Assembly: GCF_023656565.1 (NCBI RefSeq)
Contig: NZ_JAMOKG010000001.1
Location: forward strand, 1,691,383-1,755,382
From: Flavobacterium tyrosinilyticum
GTDB taxonomy: Bacteria > Bacteroidota > Bacteroidia > Flavobacteriales > Flavobacteriaceae
Length of the DNA stretch: 64,000 bases
Reading direction: 5' to 3'
The position numbers and the translations under genes were made by a program. This document shows positions 54,608 to 63,159 of the stretch, piece after piece. The notes under the pieces are model-generated. The model was not told the DNA's origin. It was given only the letters and a program-made list of their open reading frames with translations, and did not search any database. Within the stretch, counting starts at the first letter, position 1; every line of letters begins with the position of its first letter.

Positions 54608-56119
54608 TTATTGGGTTTCAATATCGACTATTTTTCTGCCGTTTTCTCCTAGATAATGAACAACTATATTTTCATAAACTTTGTAACCATCATCAACATT
54701 GGTAAAAATGATTAAACCTTGTTTCGTTTTTGGAAGCAGAATAAAAATAGTTTGAACACCTTTATCCGCTCCGCTGTGAGAAAGTGCATAATTTTCGTTT
54801 CCTAAATCATAGATTTCAAAACCCAAACCAAAATATTTATTTTTTTTCGTCTGGACTTGATGCGAAATCATATCGTCAAAAACTTTTTTGCTTAATCCTT
54901 CGCTGTTCATTATACTAGATAAAAATTTGCCGTAATCTGCAACTGTAGTCAAAAGATCGTCTGCAGCGCTTGCGGTTTTATTTTTAGTCGGGTCGTAAGC
55001 ATTACCGTCTTTGTCATAATTAACGGCATATCTCGAAAGATCAATTTTATCATTCCATATGAATTGAGAATCGTTCATCTTTAAAGGAACTAAAACTAAT
55101 TCTGAAGCCAATTGATCTAATGTTTTGTGAAATTTTTTCTCTAATGCTTTTCGCAGATATTCAAAACCTTCTCCAGAATATTGGTATTGAGTTCCAGGTT
55201 TAAATTTGAAATCTAATTTTTTAGATTCATTAAAATACCTCCAATTCGGAAAGCCAGTTTGATGGCTTAAAATAATTCTTGTCGTCAATAATTTATGATT
55301 CGGATCTTTAGCAATATCTGGATCAATCCAATATTGATCAAGCGGTTCGTCTAAATTCCATTTTCCTTGCGAAACCAATTTCAAAGCAACAATTGCAGTT
55401 ACTGGTTTGGTTAGCGAAGCAACATTCCAAATCGTGTTATAAGGCGCGGGAACATCGCGTTTCAGATTACCAAAAGTTTTTATTTGCTTCAGTTTTCCAT
55501 CCGAAATAATTCCAATTCCTAAAGCAGGAACATTATTTTCTTTTAGCCATTTTTCCGTTACTTGATCATTGTCAAAAAGATCAGATAAGCCGGCCGTAGA
55601 ACTAGTCATTTGATGATTGTAGCTTAGCGATCTTGCCAATTTCCACTCTTTATTTTTTAAGAGCCAAAGATGCGTGAATTTGGCAAAGCTTCCTGCTTGT
55701 TCAGGATTGCTTGCAGAAGTTTCATAAAAGCGATGCGTTCCCATTTGAATTGCACCGTACAAAATGCCATTTTTAAATAATGGATAAATTTCGGTACTCC
55801 CAGGAATTAGTTCTCTGCGGTAATTGTATTTTCTAGTTGGAGAACAAATGCCACTTTTGAAAGTCTTTAAAAATCTCGCTTTATCCGAAACGCTGTCCTT
55901 ATCATGATAAAACTCAAAGTCTTCAGTATATAAATTTTCGAATTGTTTTACATCGCAAGTATTAAAACCTATATCAAATAAAAGACTGTCTTTTGACATA
56001 ATGGTTTTGTACAAAGCAGAGGTTTTTTCTTCTTGAGAAAAAATAATTTGTATTTGGAAGAGTAAAATTCCAACTAAAATAGTTTTTAATTGAAACAAAA
56101 TCGGATTGATGATTTTCAT
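54608..56119 (-). CDS. NTF2-like domain fused to a serine hydrolase
   Basis: About 503 residues from the preferred start MKIINPILF, which puts a signal sequence (ILVGILLFQIQIIFSQ) near the N-terminus; an ATG 45 bp upstream is also open. Residues about 30-165 form a DUF4440/NTF2-like domain (LYTEDFEFYHDKDSVSDK). After it comes a class C beta-lactamase-fold domain with SxxK as SLTK in NVASLTKPV, a YSG motif (QYSGEGFEYLR), and a SHSGADKGV segment. The fusion of an exported NTF2-like domain to a serine hydrolase is unusual but found in Bacteroidota. Confidence 0.85.
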   Translation of the reverse strand: MKIINPILFQLKTILVGILLFQIQIIFSQEEKTSALYKTIMSKDSLLFDIGFNTCDVKQFENLYTEDFEFYHDKDSVSDKARFLKTFKSGICSPTRKYNYRRELIPGSTEIYPLFKNGILYGAIQMGTHRFYETSASNPEQAGSFAKFTHLWLLKNKEWKLARSLSYNHQMTSSTAGLSDLFDNDQVTEKWLKENNVPALGIGIISDGKLKQIKTFGNLKRDVPAPYNTIWNVASLTKPVTAIVALKLVSQGKWNLDEPLDQYWIDPDIAKDPNHKLLTTRIILSHQTGFPNWRYFNESKKLDFKFKPGTQYQYSGEGFEYLRKALEKKFHKTLDQLASELVLVPLKMNDSQFIWNDKIDLSRYAVNYDKDGNAYDPTKNKTASAADDLLTTVADYGKFLSSIMNSEGLSKKVFDDMISHQVQTKKNKYFGLGFEIYDLGNENYALSHSGADKGVQTIFILLPKTKQGLIIFTNVDDGYKVYENIVVHYLGENGRKIVDIETQ

Positions 56120-56197
56120 TTTGATGTTTGATTGATGATTATTGATTTTGCAAGAATACTTCAATCAAAAGTATCAAAATTGTATAAAAGCGAAATT

Positions 56198-56986
56198 TTA
56201 TCTTTTTTGCGAAAGAAAATACAAATTAGGATTGAACATTTTTGGAGTTGTTTTAGTCACATCTTTAAACTTTCTGATAAAATGCGATTGATCGAAGTAT
56301 TTATTATAAAGTGCAATTTCGGTTAAACTCATTTTCTCTAAATCGACGTTCAGCATTTGATCGACCGATTTTCTGAATTTTAAAATCTGAATGTATTTTT
56401 TAATCGTAAGTCCAGTCGCGGTTTTAAATTTTATTTGAAGTAATCGCTGCGAAGAATTCAACAACTTTCCTATTTCAGATACCGAAATTTCATCTTCGCG
56501 AAGTCGTATAATTTCACAGATTTTTTCAATTATATTTTGATGCGAATCTGCTAATGCTTCAAAATAAGTATTAATTGTTTGTAGTAGTATTTCAATATCA
56601 GATTGAATCTCCACTTTAAAAGGCAATTCAGCGGAATTAATTTTAATAATCGAATCTGTAAAATTGCTCAAATCGTATTTTGGAAACAGAGAAAGCGTCC
56701 AAGTATGCAACTGGATTATGGTAACTTTTGTTTTCGGCTGAATGTTAACGAGCACTTTATTAGTCATTTGAGAGCAGAAATAAATGCCTTCGTTCATTTC
56801 ATATTTGTTTTTACTCGTATGAACTTCAATCGAATTGCCGTTAACAATAGCAAGATTAAAACAGCCGTTTGGCAAAACCAGTTTATTTTCAATTAGGCTT
56901 TCGCCGATGCTGTTATCGAGGCACCAAATTTTATTGACAAACCTTTCGGATTTTTGGCTGACGTAATGTTCTGTGTATAATTGCAT
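56198..56986 (-). CDS. AraC-type transcriptional regulator
   Basis: A 262-residue soluble regulator. Residues about 1-140 are a beta-rich sensory domain like those of the DUF6597-type regulators (VLPNGCFNLAIVNGNSIEV near residue 37). Residues about 165-255 are the AraC DNA-binding domain with two helix-turn-helices (VSEIGKLLNSSQRLLQIKFKTATG and LTEIALYNKYFDQSHFIRKFKD, shown here in reduced form as SEIGKLLNSSQRLLQ and ALYNKYFDQSHFIRKF). It is followed 78 bp later by the 54608 hydrolase gene on the same strand, a likely target. Confidence 0.88.
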   Translation of the reverse strand: MQLYTEHYVSQKSERFVNKIWCLDNSIGESLIENKLVLPNGCFNLAIVNGNSIEVHTSKNKYEMNEGIYFCSQMTNKVLVNIQPKTKVTIIQLHTWTLSLFPKYDLSNFTDSIIKINSAELPFKVEIQSDIEILLQTINTYFEALADSHQNIIEKICEIIRLREDEISVSEIGKLLNSSQRLLQIKFKTATGLTIKKYIQILKFRKSVDQMLNVDLEKMSLTEIALYNKYFDQSHFIRKFKDVTKTTPKMFNPNLYFLSQKR

Positions 56987-57132
56987 TTTTAAGTTTGATT
57001 TGCCAATTTGATTTCAAATTTAGACTAAAAATAGGATGAAGTAAAAATGAATGCCCATAAAAAATAGGTTTCATTTTATAACTTGAAACCTATTTGAAGA
57101 ATCTAAGTAGCTAATATTATATGGACTAGATT

Positions 57133-57140
57133 TAAATTTG
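57133..57140 (+). promoter_or_regulatory. -7 promoter box TAAATTTG
   Basis: Exact TAnnTTTG, 41 bp before the DUF1254 gene. No TTG at the usual distance upstream, so weak. Confidence 0.35.
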
Positions 57141-57181
57141 ATAGGAGTTTTATCCCTAATTTAAGTTTAAATCTAATTATT

Positions 57182-58666
57182 ATGAAAAAAATCATTCCTT
57201 GTTTGTTTTCATTATTCCTTCTTGCAACAGCGTGCAAGAAAGAAACCGTAGTAAATACTGAACACGCTTCTGCAGATTCTTCAAGTGTAGATGGCTATGA
57301 ATTTGTTGGCGGATATCCAACAGAGGCAACTATACAAAAAGCATACGATGATGCCGATCTTAATCGTGCCATACAAACCTATAAATTTTTCTATCCAACA
57401 GTTTCTGGTGCAGCGATTGGTCTCGGAAATCTTGAAATTGGAGTAAAAGCCAATTCTGTTTTTGGAACATTGGATACAAAACCAGGACAAATAGGTTATA
57501 CATTAAATTCGGACACACCTTATGCTCCAGTAGTTTTAGATTTGTCCAAAGGTCCTATGGTTGTCGACATTCCTACAGGCCCACTTATCGTAGTGGCTAT
57601 GGACGTTAATCAGCGCTGGGTTGCCGATATGGGAATTCCGGGGCCAGATGCAGGAAAGGGAGGGAAACACTTAATTCTTCCATTTGGTTATAAAGGAGCA
57701 ATACCATCTGCTGGATATTATGTTTGGCACGCTTCTTCTGACAATTTAACTGTTGGAGTACGTTCGCTTCCTGTTGGTGGAGATGTAAAAGGAGCTTTGG
57801 AACGTTTAACAACAGTAAAAGTTTATCCGTTTAATAAAACTTCCGACTGGAAAGAGCCAACTTGGCTTCCATTAACAGACAAACCGCAAAATAGTACGCC
57901 TTTAAAATATGAGACAACTTTTAAATACTGGGAAGTTTTAAAAGAAGTTATTGACCGTGAACCATCTTATGATGGATATCGTAACTATTATGGAGAATTG
58001 GCAGTGCTAGGAATTGCAAAAGGAAAACCTTTTACACCAGATGAACGTATGAAGAATATACTTTCAAAAGCAGCAAAAATCGCCAATGCTCAAATGCGCG
58101 TGCAATCGTTCGCCGATCGTCGTCCAGATCGTATAGTTTGGAAAGACCGTCAATGGGAATGGGTAGGGCTTCGTCCTGAAAATGGAGATTTTAATACGCA
58201 GAATTACGTTGATATAGACGCAAGAGAAACTTGGTTCTACCAAGCAATTGGTGCTTCTCCAGCAATGTTTAGACGTCAGGAAGGTTCAGGGTCTTTATAT
58301 TGGCTAGGATTGAAAGACAATACAGGAAAATATGTTGATGGAAGTAAAACCTATAAACTGACAATTCCAACTCCTGTGCCAGCAAAACTTTTCTGGTCTA
58401 TCACGGTTTATGATGCCGAAACTAGAAGCCAGATTGCTACAGACCAAAATAAGGCAGCACTTCGTTCTATGTTTGAGCTTAAAGATAAAATAGGTGGAAA
58501 AACAGTTGATTTGTATTTTGGACCAAAAGCGCCCGAAGGCAAAGAAGGGCAATGGATAAAAACAATTCCAAATAAAGGTTGGTTTGTTTACATACGTATT
58601 TATGGGCCTGAAAAAGCTGCTTTTGATGGAAGCTGGAAGCCAGGAGATTTTGAAGAAGTAAAATAA
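57182..58666 (+). CDS. DUF1254/DUF1214 domain lipoprotein
   Basis: A 494-residue lipoprotein with signal LLATACKKE (Cys18). An N-terminal DUF1254 domain (about residues 60-190; DLNRAIQTYKFFYPTVSG near residue 59) and a C-terminal DUF1214 domain (about 370-480; KLFWSITVYDAETRSQI) are in the usual order. The family is often called a murein/envelope or VirJ-like protein but has no proven reaction. It is transcribed towards the alpha/beta hydrolase gene, with a shared terminator between them. Confidence 0.88.
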   Translation: MKKIIPCLFSLFLLATACKKETVVNTEHASADSSSVDGYEFVGGYPTEATIQKAYDDADLNRAIQTYKFFYPTVSGAAIGLGNLEIGVKANSVFGTLDTKPGQIGYTLNSDTPYAPVVLDLSKGPMVVDIPTGPLIVVAMDVNQRWVADMGIPGPDAGKGGKHLILPFGYKGAIPSAGYYVWHASSDNLTVGVRSLPVGGDVKGALERLTTVKVYPFNKTSDWKEPTWLPLTDKPQNSTPLKYETTFKYWEVLKEVIDREPSYDGYRNYYGELAVLGIAKGKPFTPDERMKNILSKAAKIANAQMRVQSFADRRPDRIVWKDRQWEWVGLRPENGDFNTQNYVDIDARETWFYQAIGASPAMFRRQEGSGSLYWLGLKDNTGKYVDGSKTYKLTIPTPVPAKLFWSITVYDAETRSQIATDQNKAALRSMFELKDKIGGKTVDLYFGPKAPEGKEGQWIKTIPNKGWFVYIRIYGPEKAAFDGSWKPGDFEEVK

Positions 58667-58700
58667 TACTGTTTCATTAAAAGGTAAATTAATTCGATAT

Positions 58701-58728
58701 AAAAACCCAGCTGTAAAGCTGGGTTTTT
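58701..58728. terminator. Bidirectional terminator
   Basis: Perfect 12-bp stem AAAAACCCAGCT / AGCTGGGTTTTT with a 4-nt loop, between convergent genes. Confidence 0.85.
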
Positions 58729-58738
58729 AGTTTTATAT

Positions 58739-59569
58739 TTATTTCTTTCCTGTAAATATATCAACCGTTGATGTTTTCTTAAACGGGTCATTAAAAAAAC
58801 TCGTAACAATTAAATTGAATAATTCTGGTTTTTCATAAGCTCCAAAATGTGTTGCGCCTGGCATTACAAAAAAGTTCGAATTCGGAATATTATCAAATAT
58901 TTCTATAGAATGTTCTAATCTAATAGCATCTCGATCTCCTGACATTATTAATACAGGACATGTTATTTTCTGTAGATCCTTCTTAGAAATATTAGGCTGT
59001 TTTGCCAATAAAGTATATAAGTTTTTTGTGTGAGGATCTTTCGTGGCTTTTAAGGTGTCTAAAACCAATTGATCAATTTCACTATAAACTGCTTTTTTAC
59101 CAGGATATAAATTAGCTCCAAAAACAGCAACTTTTTCGGTTTTGTCAGGATGATGAATAGCAAGCAATAAACCTAAAATCCCACCATCGCTTTGTCCCCA
59201 GATATAGGCATTTTTTATTTTTAACGAATCAAGTAAAGCGCTCACATCATCTGCCATTTCATTATAATTCAATTGCTTGTTAGAAGGGTCAATAGATTTT
59301 CCATGCCCTCTGCTGTCAATTGCAATAACCTGAAATTGCTTTTTAAAATATTCTATTCTTTTGCTGTGGCCTTTAATAGAACCGCCATTGCCATGAAGTA
59401 AAACCAAAGGTTTTCCGGTTCCATAAATTTCGTAGTACATTTTAAAGCCGTTAATTTCTTTATAATTTCCAACTTCCTTGTTGTTGCCATATTTTATTGG
59501 TTCTGTTTGAGCATAAAGATCTGCTGCAGATAAAAAGACCATTAATAATAAAAGAATTGATTTTTTCAT
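58739..59569 (-). CDS. Exported alpha/beta hydrolase
   Basis: A 276-residue hydrolase with a signal peptide (LLLLMVFLSAADLYAQ). The oxyanion region is VLLHGNGGS near residue 57, the nucleophile is Ser127 in WGQSDGG, and the catalytic His is in PGATHFGAYEKPELF near residue 240; the Asp is expected in SGDRDAI. The fold is complete. The substrate (an ester or a small lactone) is unknown. It stands alone on the minus strand. Confidence 0.88.
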   Translation of the reverse strand: MKKSILLLLMVFLSAADLYAQTEPIKYGNNKEVGNYKEINGFKMYYEIYGTGKPLVLLHGNGGSIKGHSKRIEYFKKQFQVIAIDSRGHGKSIDPSNKQLNYNEMADDVSALLDSLKIKNAYIWGQSDGGILGLLLAIHHPDKTEKVAVFGANLYPGKKAVYSEIDQLVLDTLKATKDPHTKNLYTLLAKQPNISKKDLQKITCPVLIMSGDRDAIRLEHSIEIFDNIPNSNFFVMPGATHFGAYEKPELFNLIVTSFFNDPFKKTSTVDIFTGKK

Positions 59570-59693
59570 GATTTTGATTGATTAGTGTGAAATGTATTAA
59601 AAAGTAAGACGCGCAATTGTTCAATTTGTTTCATTTTAATACAATCTAATTGGAAAGAGAATGATGATTAGAAAAGTTCAATTCAATTAAAAA

Positions 59694-59713
59694 CCCCAGC
59701 TTTATGGCTGGGG
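59694..59713 (-). terminator. Intrinsic terminator of the 59744 gene
   Basis: CCCCAGC (59694-59700) with GCTGGGG (59707-59713), followed on the minus strand by TTTTT. Confidence 0.75.
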
Positions 59714-59743
59714 TGTGTTTTTTATTCTTTAAATAATCGTGTG

Positions 59744-60838
59744 CTACTTTAATAATGTAATGGTGTAATGGTCTTTATTGTATTTATCACCAACAATTAA
59801 TTTTGTATCTAACTCAGAAATCGTTATTTGTAAACTATTTGTAGTTACGTTTACTTCGTTTAAAGTTTTATTAGTGCTGACCGATTTACTGTTTTTTAAA
59901 ACTAGTTTAGTGCCTTCATTAGAAAAATTTAGTATTAGATTTTTATTCTTAAAATCTAATTTAATTTCAATCGAATTAACTGGAAATGAATGTTCTTCAT
60001 TTAGAATATTTAGATATTGATTAGGCACTTTTAGAAAGCAACTTTTGTTTGTATTGATAAGAATTTTTTGTTGTAAAACGTCATCAACAGATTCTGTAAT
60101 ATTTTTAGAAAATAATTTACTTAAATTTTCAAAAGTCTTTTTATCATCAGTTTTCTCTAGTACAAAAGTATTAAAGAGCACTTGGTGAAATTCTTCATCA
60201 AATTGGTCTTTTAAAGATTCAGTTATTTTTTCAATTTTTTCATCGCTGCTTAGTTCTTCCTCTTCTCCAAAAACCTCTTTAGACGAAGGATTGTCAAGTT
60301 TATATTTACCGTTTATTTTTTTTAGAAAGAGCGAAAATCTTTTTTCAAAAGAAGGCTCAACAAATAAATCAGTCAAAATTTGCTTTACGATTTCTTTATC
60401 CGAATACTCATTGATTTCAGTCGCTAGATTAAAATAAGAGAAAGCCGAAAAGGTATTTTTGTCTAAAACAAACTCAGGTTTATATTTTAAATAATCAAAA
60501 GAATAATCAACATATAAGGTTTGCTCTTTTAAAGGTTTTTTAGTTTTAAAATCTTGAAAATAAAGCGAAAATCCATTTGTATATGGCAATTCATAATTTA
60601 GATCTGATGTAGACTTTAATTTAAATTGATAATTCGAACTGTAAGTATTATTGCCGCCAACAATCAAATCATAAATAAGAATATCAGAACATAATTTGTC
60701 AATAAACATTTTAGCTCTTTTCATTTCGGCCGGAAAATTGTCTTCTATATCATATACGCTTTTGAGTGTGTTTTGAGAGTTTATAGAAATGGAAAAAAAG
60801 AATATGAATAATCCAGGCATTAATTTTCTACAAGTCAT
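59744..60838 (-). CDS. Hypothetical exported protein
   Basis: A 364-residue protein with an N-terminal signal (MPGLFIFFFSISINSQ). It is charged and mixed alpha/beta, rich in Lys, Asn and Asp. Segments such as LDNPSSKEVFGEEEELSSDEKIEKI near residue 180 (quoted in part as FGEEEELSSDEKIE) show an acidic linker. The final part is beta-rich, with a repeated strand pattern (IEIKLDFKNKNLILNFSNEG, then LVLKNSKSVSTNK). No family recognised. It is on the same strand as the GNAT gene downstream of the kmo divergence, 45 bp apart. Confidence 0.65.
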   Translation of the reverse strand: MTCRKLMPGLFIFFFSISINSQNTLKSVYDIEDNFPAEMKRAKMFIDKLCSDILIYDLIVGGNNTYSSNYQFKLKSTSDLNYELPYTNGFSLYFQDFKTKKPLKEQTLYVDYSFDYLKYKPEFVLDKNTFSAFSYFNLATEINEYSDKEIVKQILTDLFVEPSFEKRFSLFLKKINGKYKLDNPSSKEVFGEEEELSSDEKIEKITESLKDQFDEEFHQVLFNTFVLEKTDDKKTFENLSKLFSKNITESVDDVLQQKILINTNKSCFLKVPNQYLNILNEEHSFPVNSIEIKLDFKNKNLILNFSNEGTKLVLKNSKSVSTNKTLNEVNVTTNSLQITISELDTKLIVGDKYNKDHYTITLLK

Positions 60839-60883
60839 TGGGATTTAGTTACGTTAAAAGTCAAAAATAGTGATTTTAATTTC

Positions 60884-61489
60884 CTAAAATATATTTTTAC
60901 TATATTCTCTAAAATAATCCTGTTTAGTATTTTCCCATTCTTCAGAAATAATGCTAAAATAAACGTCATCTTTACTTTTTCCTTCAGAATCCACATAATT
61001 ATTTCTAAAAACGCCTTCTTTTACAGCGCCTAGTTTTTCAATTGCTTTTTGCGATCTTATATTTTCAAGATCGGCGCTGAATTGTATTCTTCTAAATTGA
61101 ATTTGTTCGAAACCAAAATTCAGCAATTCAAATTTGCATGCTTGATTTAATCCCGTTCCCTGAAAAGCTTTGCCGTACCAAGTCCAGCCAATCTCACATT
61201 TTTGACTAGCGTGATTTAAGTAACCGTAACGTGTACTTCCTGCAACTTTGTTAGTCGCTTTGTCAATTATTAAAAAAGGATAACAAATCCCGTTTGTTTT
61301 CTGTTTTAATGTACTTTTTATATAGTTTTCGAAATCTTGATCGTTTCGAACATACATTCCCATATATTTCCATATTTCATCGTCAAATATGATTTCTTTG
61401 AGTTCTATATTTCTTTCGCTTTCAAAAGGAATCAAAAGCACTTTCTCGTTTTCTAAAATAATCTCCGATTGGATAATTTCGCTGTTCAT
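60884..61489 (-). CDS. GNAT family N-acetyltransferase, ribosomal-protein-type (RimJ/RimL-like)
   Basis: A 201-residue acetyltransferase. The long first strands IILENEKVLLIPFESERN and the segment ATNKVAGSTRYGYLN lead to GWTWYGKAFQGTGLNQACKFELL, shown in part as GKAFQGTGLNQACK, the acetyl-CoA site. ENIRSQKAIEKLGAVKEGVFRNNY near residue 140, given in part as RSQKAIEKLGAVKEG, is the classic end of RimJ/RimL-like GNAT proteins. The protein target is unknown. It is divergent from kmo. Confidence 0.82.
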   Translation of the reverse strand: MNSEIIQSEIILENEKVLLIPFESERNIELKEIIFDDEIWKYMGMYVRNDQDFENYIKSTLKQKTNGICYPFLIIDKATNKVAGSTRYGYLNHASQKCEIGWTWYGKAFQGTGLNQACKFELLNFGFEQIQFRRIQFSADLENIRSQKAIEKLGAVKEGVFRNNYVDSEGKSKDDVYFSIISEEWENTKQDYFREYSKNIF

Positions 61490-61567
61490 GAATTTTGTTT
61501 TTTATGAAATGAATTAAATCGAAAGCGAAATTAGTTGTTTAATTTCTGTGAATAAATCAAATAAAAT

Positions 61568-61641
61568 AACAATTTGTTATATTTTTAAGGTATCAAAAAA
61601 CAGGATAATCTTTGTGAATCACTATTTACAAACAATTTGTT
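61568..61641 (+). promoter_or_regulatory. kmo: Pair of AACAATTTGTT palindromes before kmo
   Basis: AACAATTTGTT occurs at 61568-61578 and 61631-61641, 63 bp apart centre to centre, each followed within a few bases by a T-rich run and TTAAGG. The spacing is six helical turns, so both face the same side. They could be operators for kmo or for the divergent GNAT gene. Confidence 0.35.
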
Positions 61642-61707
61642 CATTTATTTTAAGGCTCATGTACAATTATTAGTTATTTTTACGACCCAATATTAGATTT
61701 TCCCTCG

Positions 61708-63051
61708 ATGCAAACATCTTTAAAAATTGCTGTTGTTGGTTCTGGACTTGTAGGATCGTTACTGGCAATTTATCTTAAAAAAGCTGGTCACTCTGTTCAT
61801 GTCTATGATCGAAGTCCAGATATCCGAAAAATAAATTTTTCTGGACGTTCTATTAATTTAGCAATGTCCAACCGTGGCTGGAAAGCTTTGGATGCAGTTG
61901 GTGTTGGAGATTCAGTTCGAGAAATTGCAATTCCGATGGATAAACGTGCCATTCACTTGGTAGACAAATTAAATTTTCAGAATTACGGTCAAGAAGGAGA
62001 ATCGATATATTCTATTTCAAGAGGAAAACTAAACAGAAAAATGATCGATCTTGCTGAAGAAGCTGGAGCCGAATTTCATTTTGAACAGAAAGTTTGGGAC
62101 GTTACTTTGAACGATGCTACGCTTCATATTGGCGAAAGTGAAAGAGGCGAGTGGGAAGAAAGAAAGTTCGATATGGTTTTTGGTGCCGATGGCGCTTTCT
62201 CTAGAATTCGTCACAGAATGCAGCGCCAGAGCATGTTCAATTATTCGCAGGAATTTTTGAATATGGGATATAAAGAACTAAATATTCCAGCAAATCCAGA
62301 CGGAACACATAAATTAGATAAAAACTCATTTCATATTTGGCCACGAGGCGAGTACATGTTAATTGCACTTCCTAATCTTGATGGAAGTTTTACTTGTACT
62401 TTGTTTATGCCTTTTGAAGGCGAAAACTCATTTGAATCATTGATAGACCGTAAAATGGTAGAAGATTTCTTTGAGAAAAATTTCCCAGACTCGATTGAAG
62501 TAATTCCAGAATTGGCAAATGATTTCTTTAAAAATCCAACCAGTACTTTGGTTACCATGAAATGTTTTCCGTGGACTTACGAAAATAAAATTGCCTTAAT
62601 TGGTGACGCTTGCCATGCCATAGTTCCATTTTACGGACAAGGAATGAATGCTGGGTTTGAAGATATCACCGTTTTGAGCGAAATGATTGAAAAGTACCAA
62701 GACGATTGGAAAAAAATATTTTCAGAATATCAGATCTCAAGAAAACCAAATGCAGATGCCATTGCAGAACTTTCCTATCGAAATTTCTTAGAAATGAGTA
62801 CCAAAACAGCAGATGAAAAATTCTTACTGCAAAAGAAAATAGAAAAAGTCTTTTCAGACAAACATCCAGACAAATGGATTCCGCTTTATAGCCGCGTTAC
62901 TTTTAGTGATCGTCCGTATGCTGAAGCTTTGGCAATTGGAGATTATCAAAACGGAATTATGGAAGAGGTTCTTAGAATGGAAAATATAGAAAACATCTGG
63001 GATAGCCCAGAAGTTGAAAACAAGATTTTAGCATTATTAGAGCAGGCTTAA
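61708..63051 (+). CDS. kmo: Kynurenine 3-monooxygenase
   Basis: FAD-dependent hydroxylase turning L-kynurenine into 3-hydroxykynurenine. The 447-residue protein opens with the FAD-binding VVGSGLVGSLLAIYLKKAG and the acidic end of strand two (VHVYDRS). The GRSINLAMSNRG segment near residue 50 is typical of KMO, and IGDACHAIVPFYGQGMNAGFED near residue 299 (GDACHA and FYGQGMNAGFE) is the second FAD motif. The C-terminal 80 residues are a helical part as in known KMO proteins. Together with kynU it supports tryptophan degradation by the kynurenine route. Confidence 0.94.
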   Translation: MQTSLKIAVVGSGLVGSLLAIYLKKAGHSVHVYDRSPDIRKINFSGRSINLAMSNRGWKALDAVGVGDSVREIAIPMDKRAIHLVDKLNFQNYGQEGESIYSISRGKLNRKMIDLAEEAGAEFHFEQKVWDVTLNDATLHIGESERGEWEERKFDMVFGADGAFSRIRHRMQRQSMFNYSQEFLNMGYKELNIPANPDGTHKLDKNSFHIWPRGEYMLIALPNLDGSFTCTLFMPFEGENSFESLIDRKMVEDFFEKNFPDSIEVIPELANDFFKNPTSTLVTMKCFPWTYENKIALIGDACHAIVPFYGQGMNAGFEDITVLSEMIEKYQDDWKKIFSEYQISRKPNADAIAELSYRNFLEMSTKTADEKFLLQKKIEKVFSDKHPDKWIPLYSRVTFSDRPYAEALAIGDYQNGIMEEVLRMENIENIWDSPEVENKILALLEQA

Positions 63052-63100
63052 GTTTTTATACCTATTTATATAAGTAAATATAATCTTTACACATAATAAT

Positions 63101-63137
63101 AAACCCGACAGATTTTCAAGAATTTGTCGGGTTTTAT
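63101..63137. terminator. Terminator of kmo
   Basis: AAACCCGACA (63101-63110) pairs with TGTCGGGTTT (63125-63134); the next bases are T-rich. It is between convergent genes. Confidence 0.8.
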
Positions 63138-63159
63138 ATTTTAGGTTGGTTAAGTTCTT

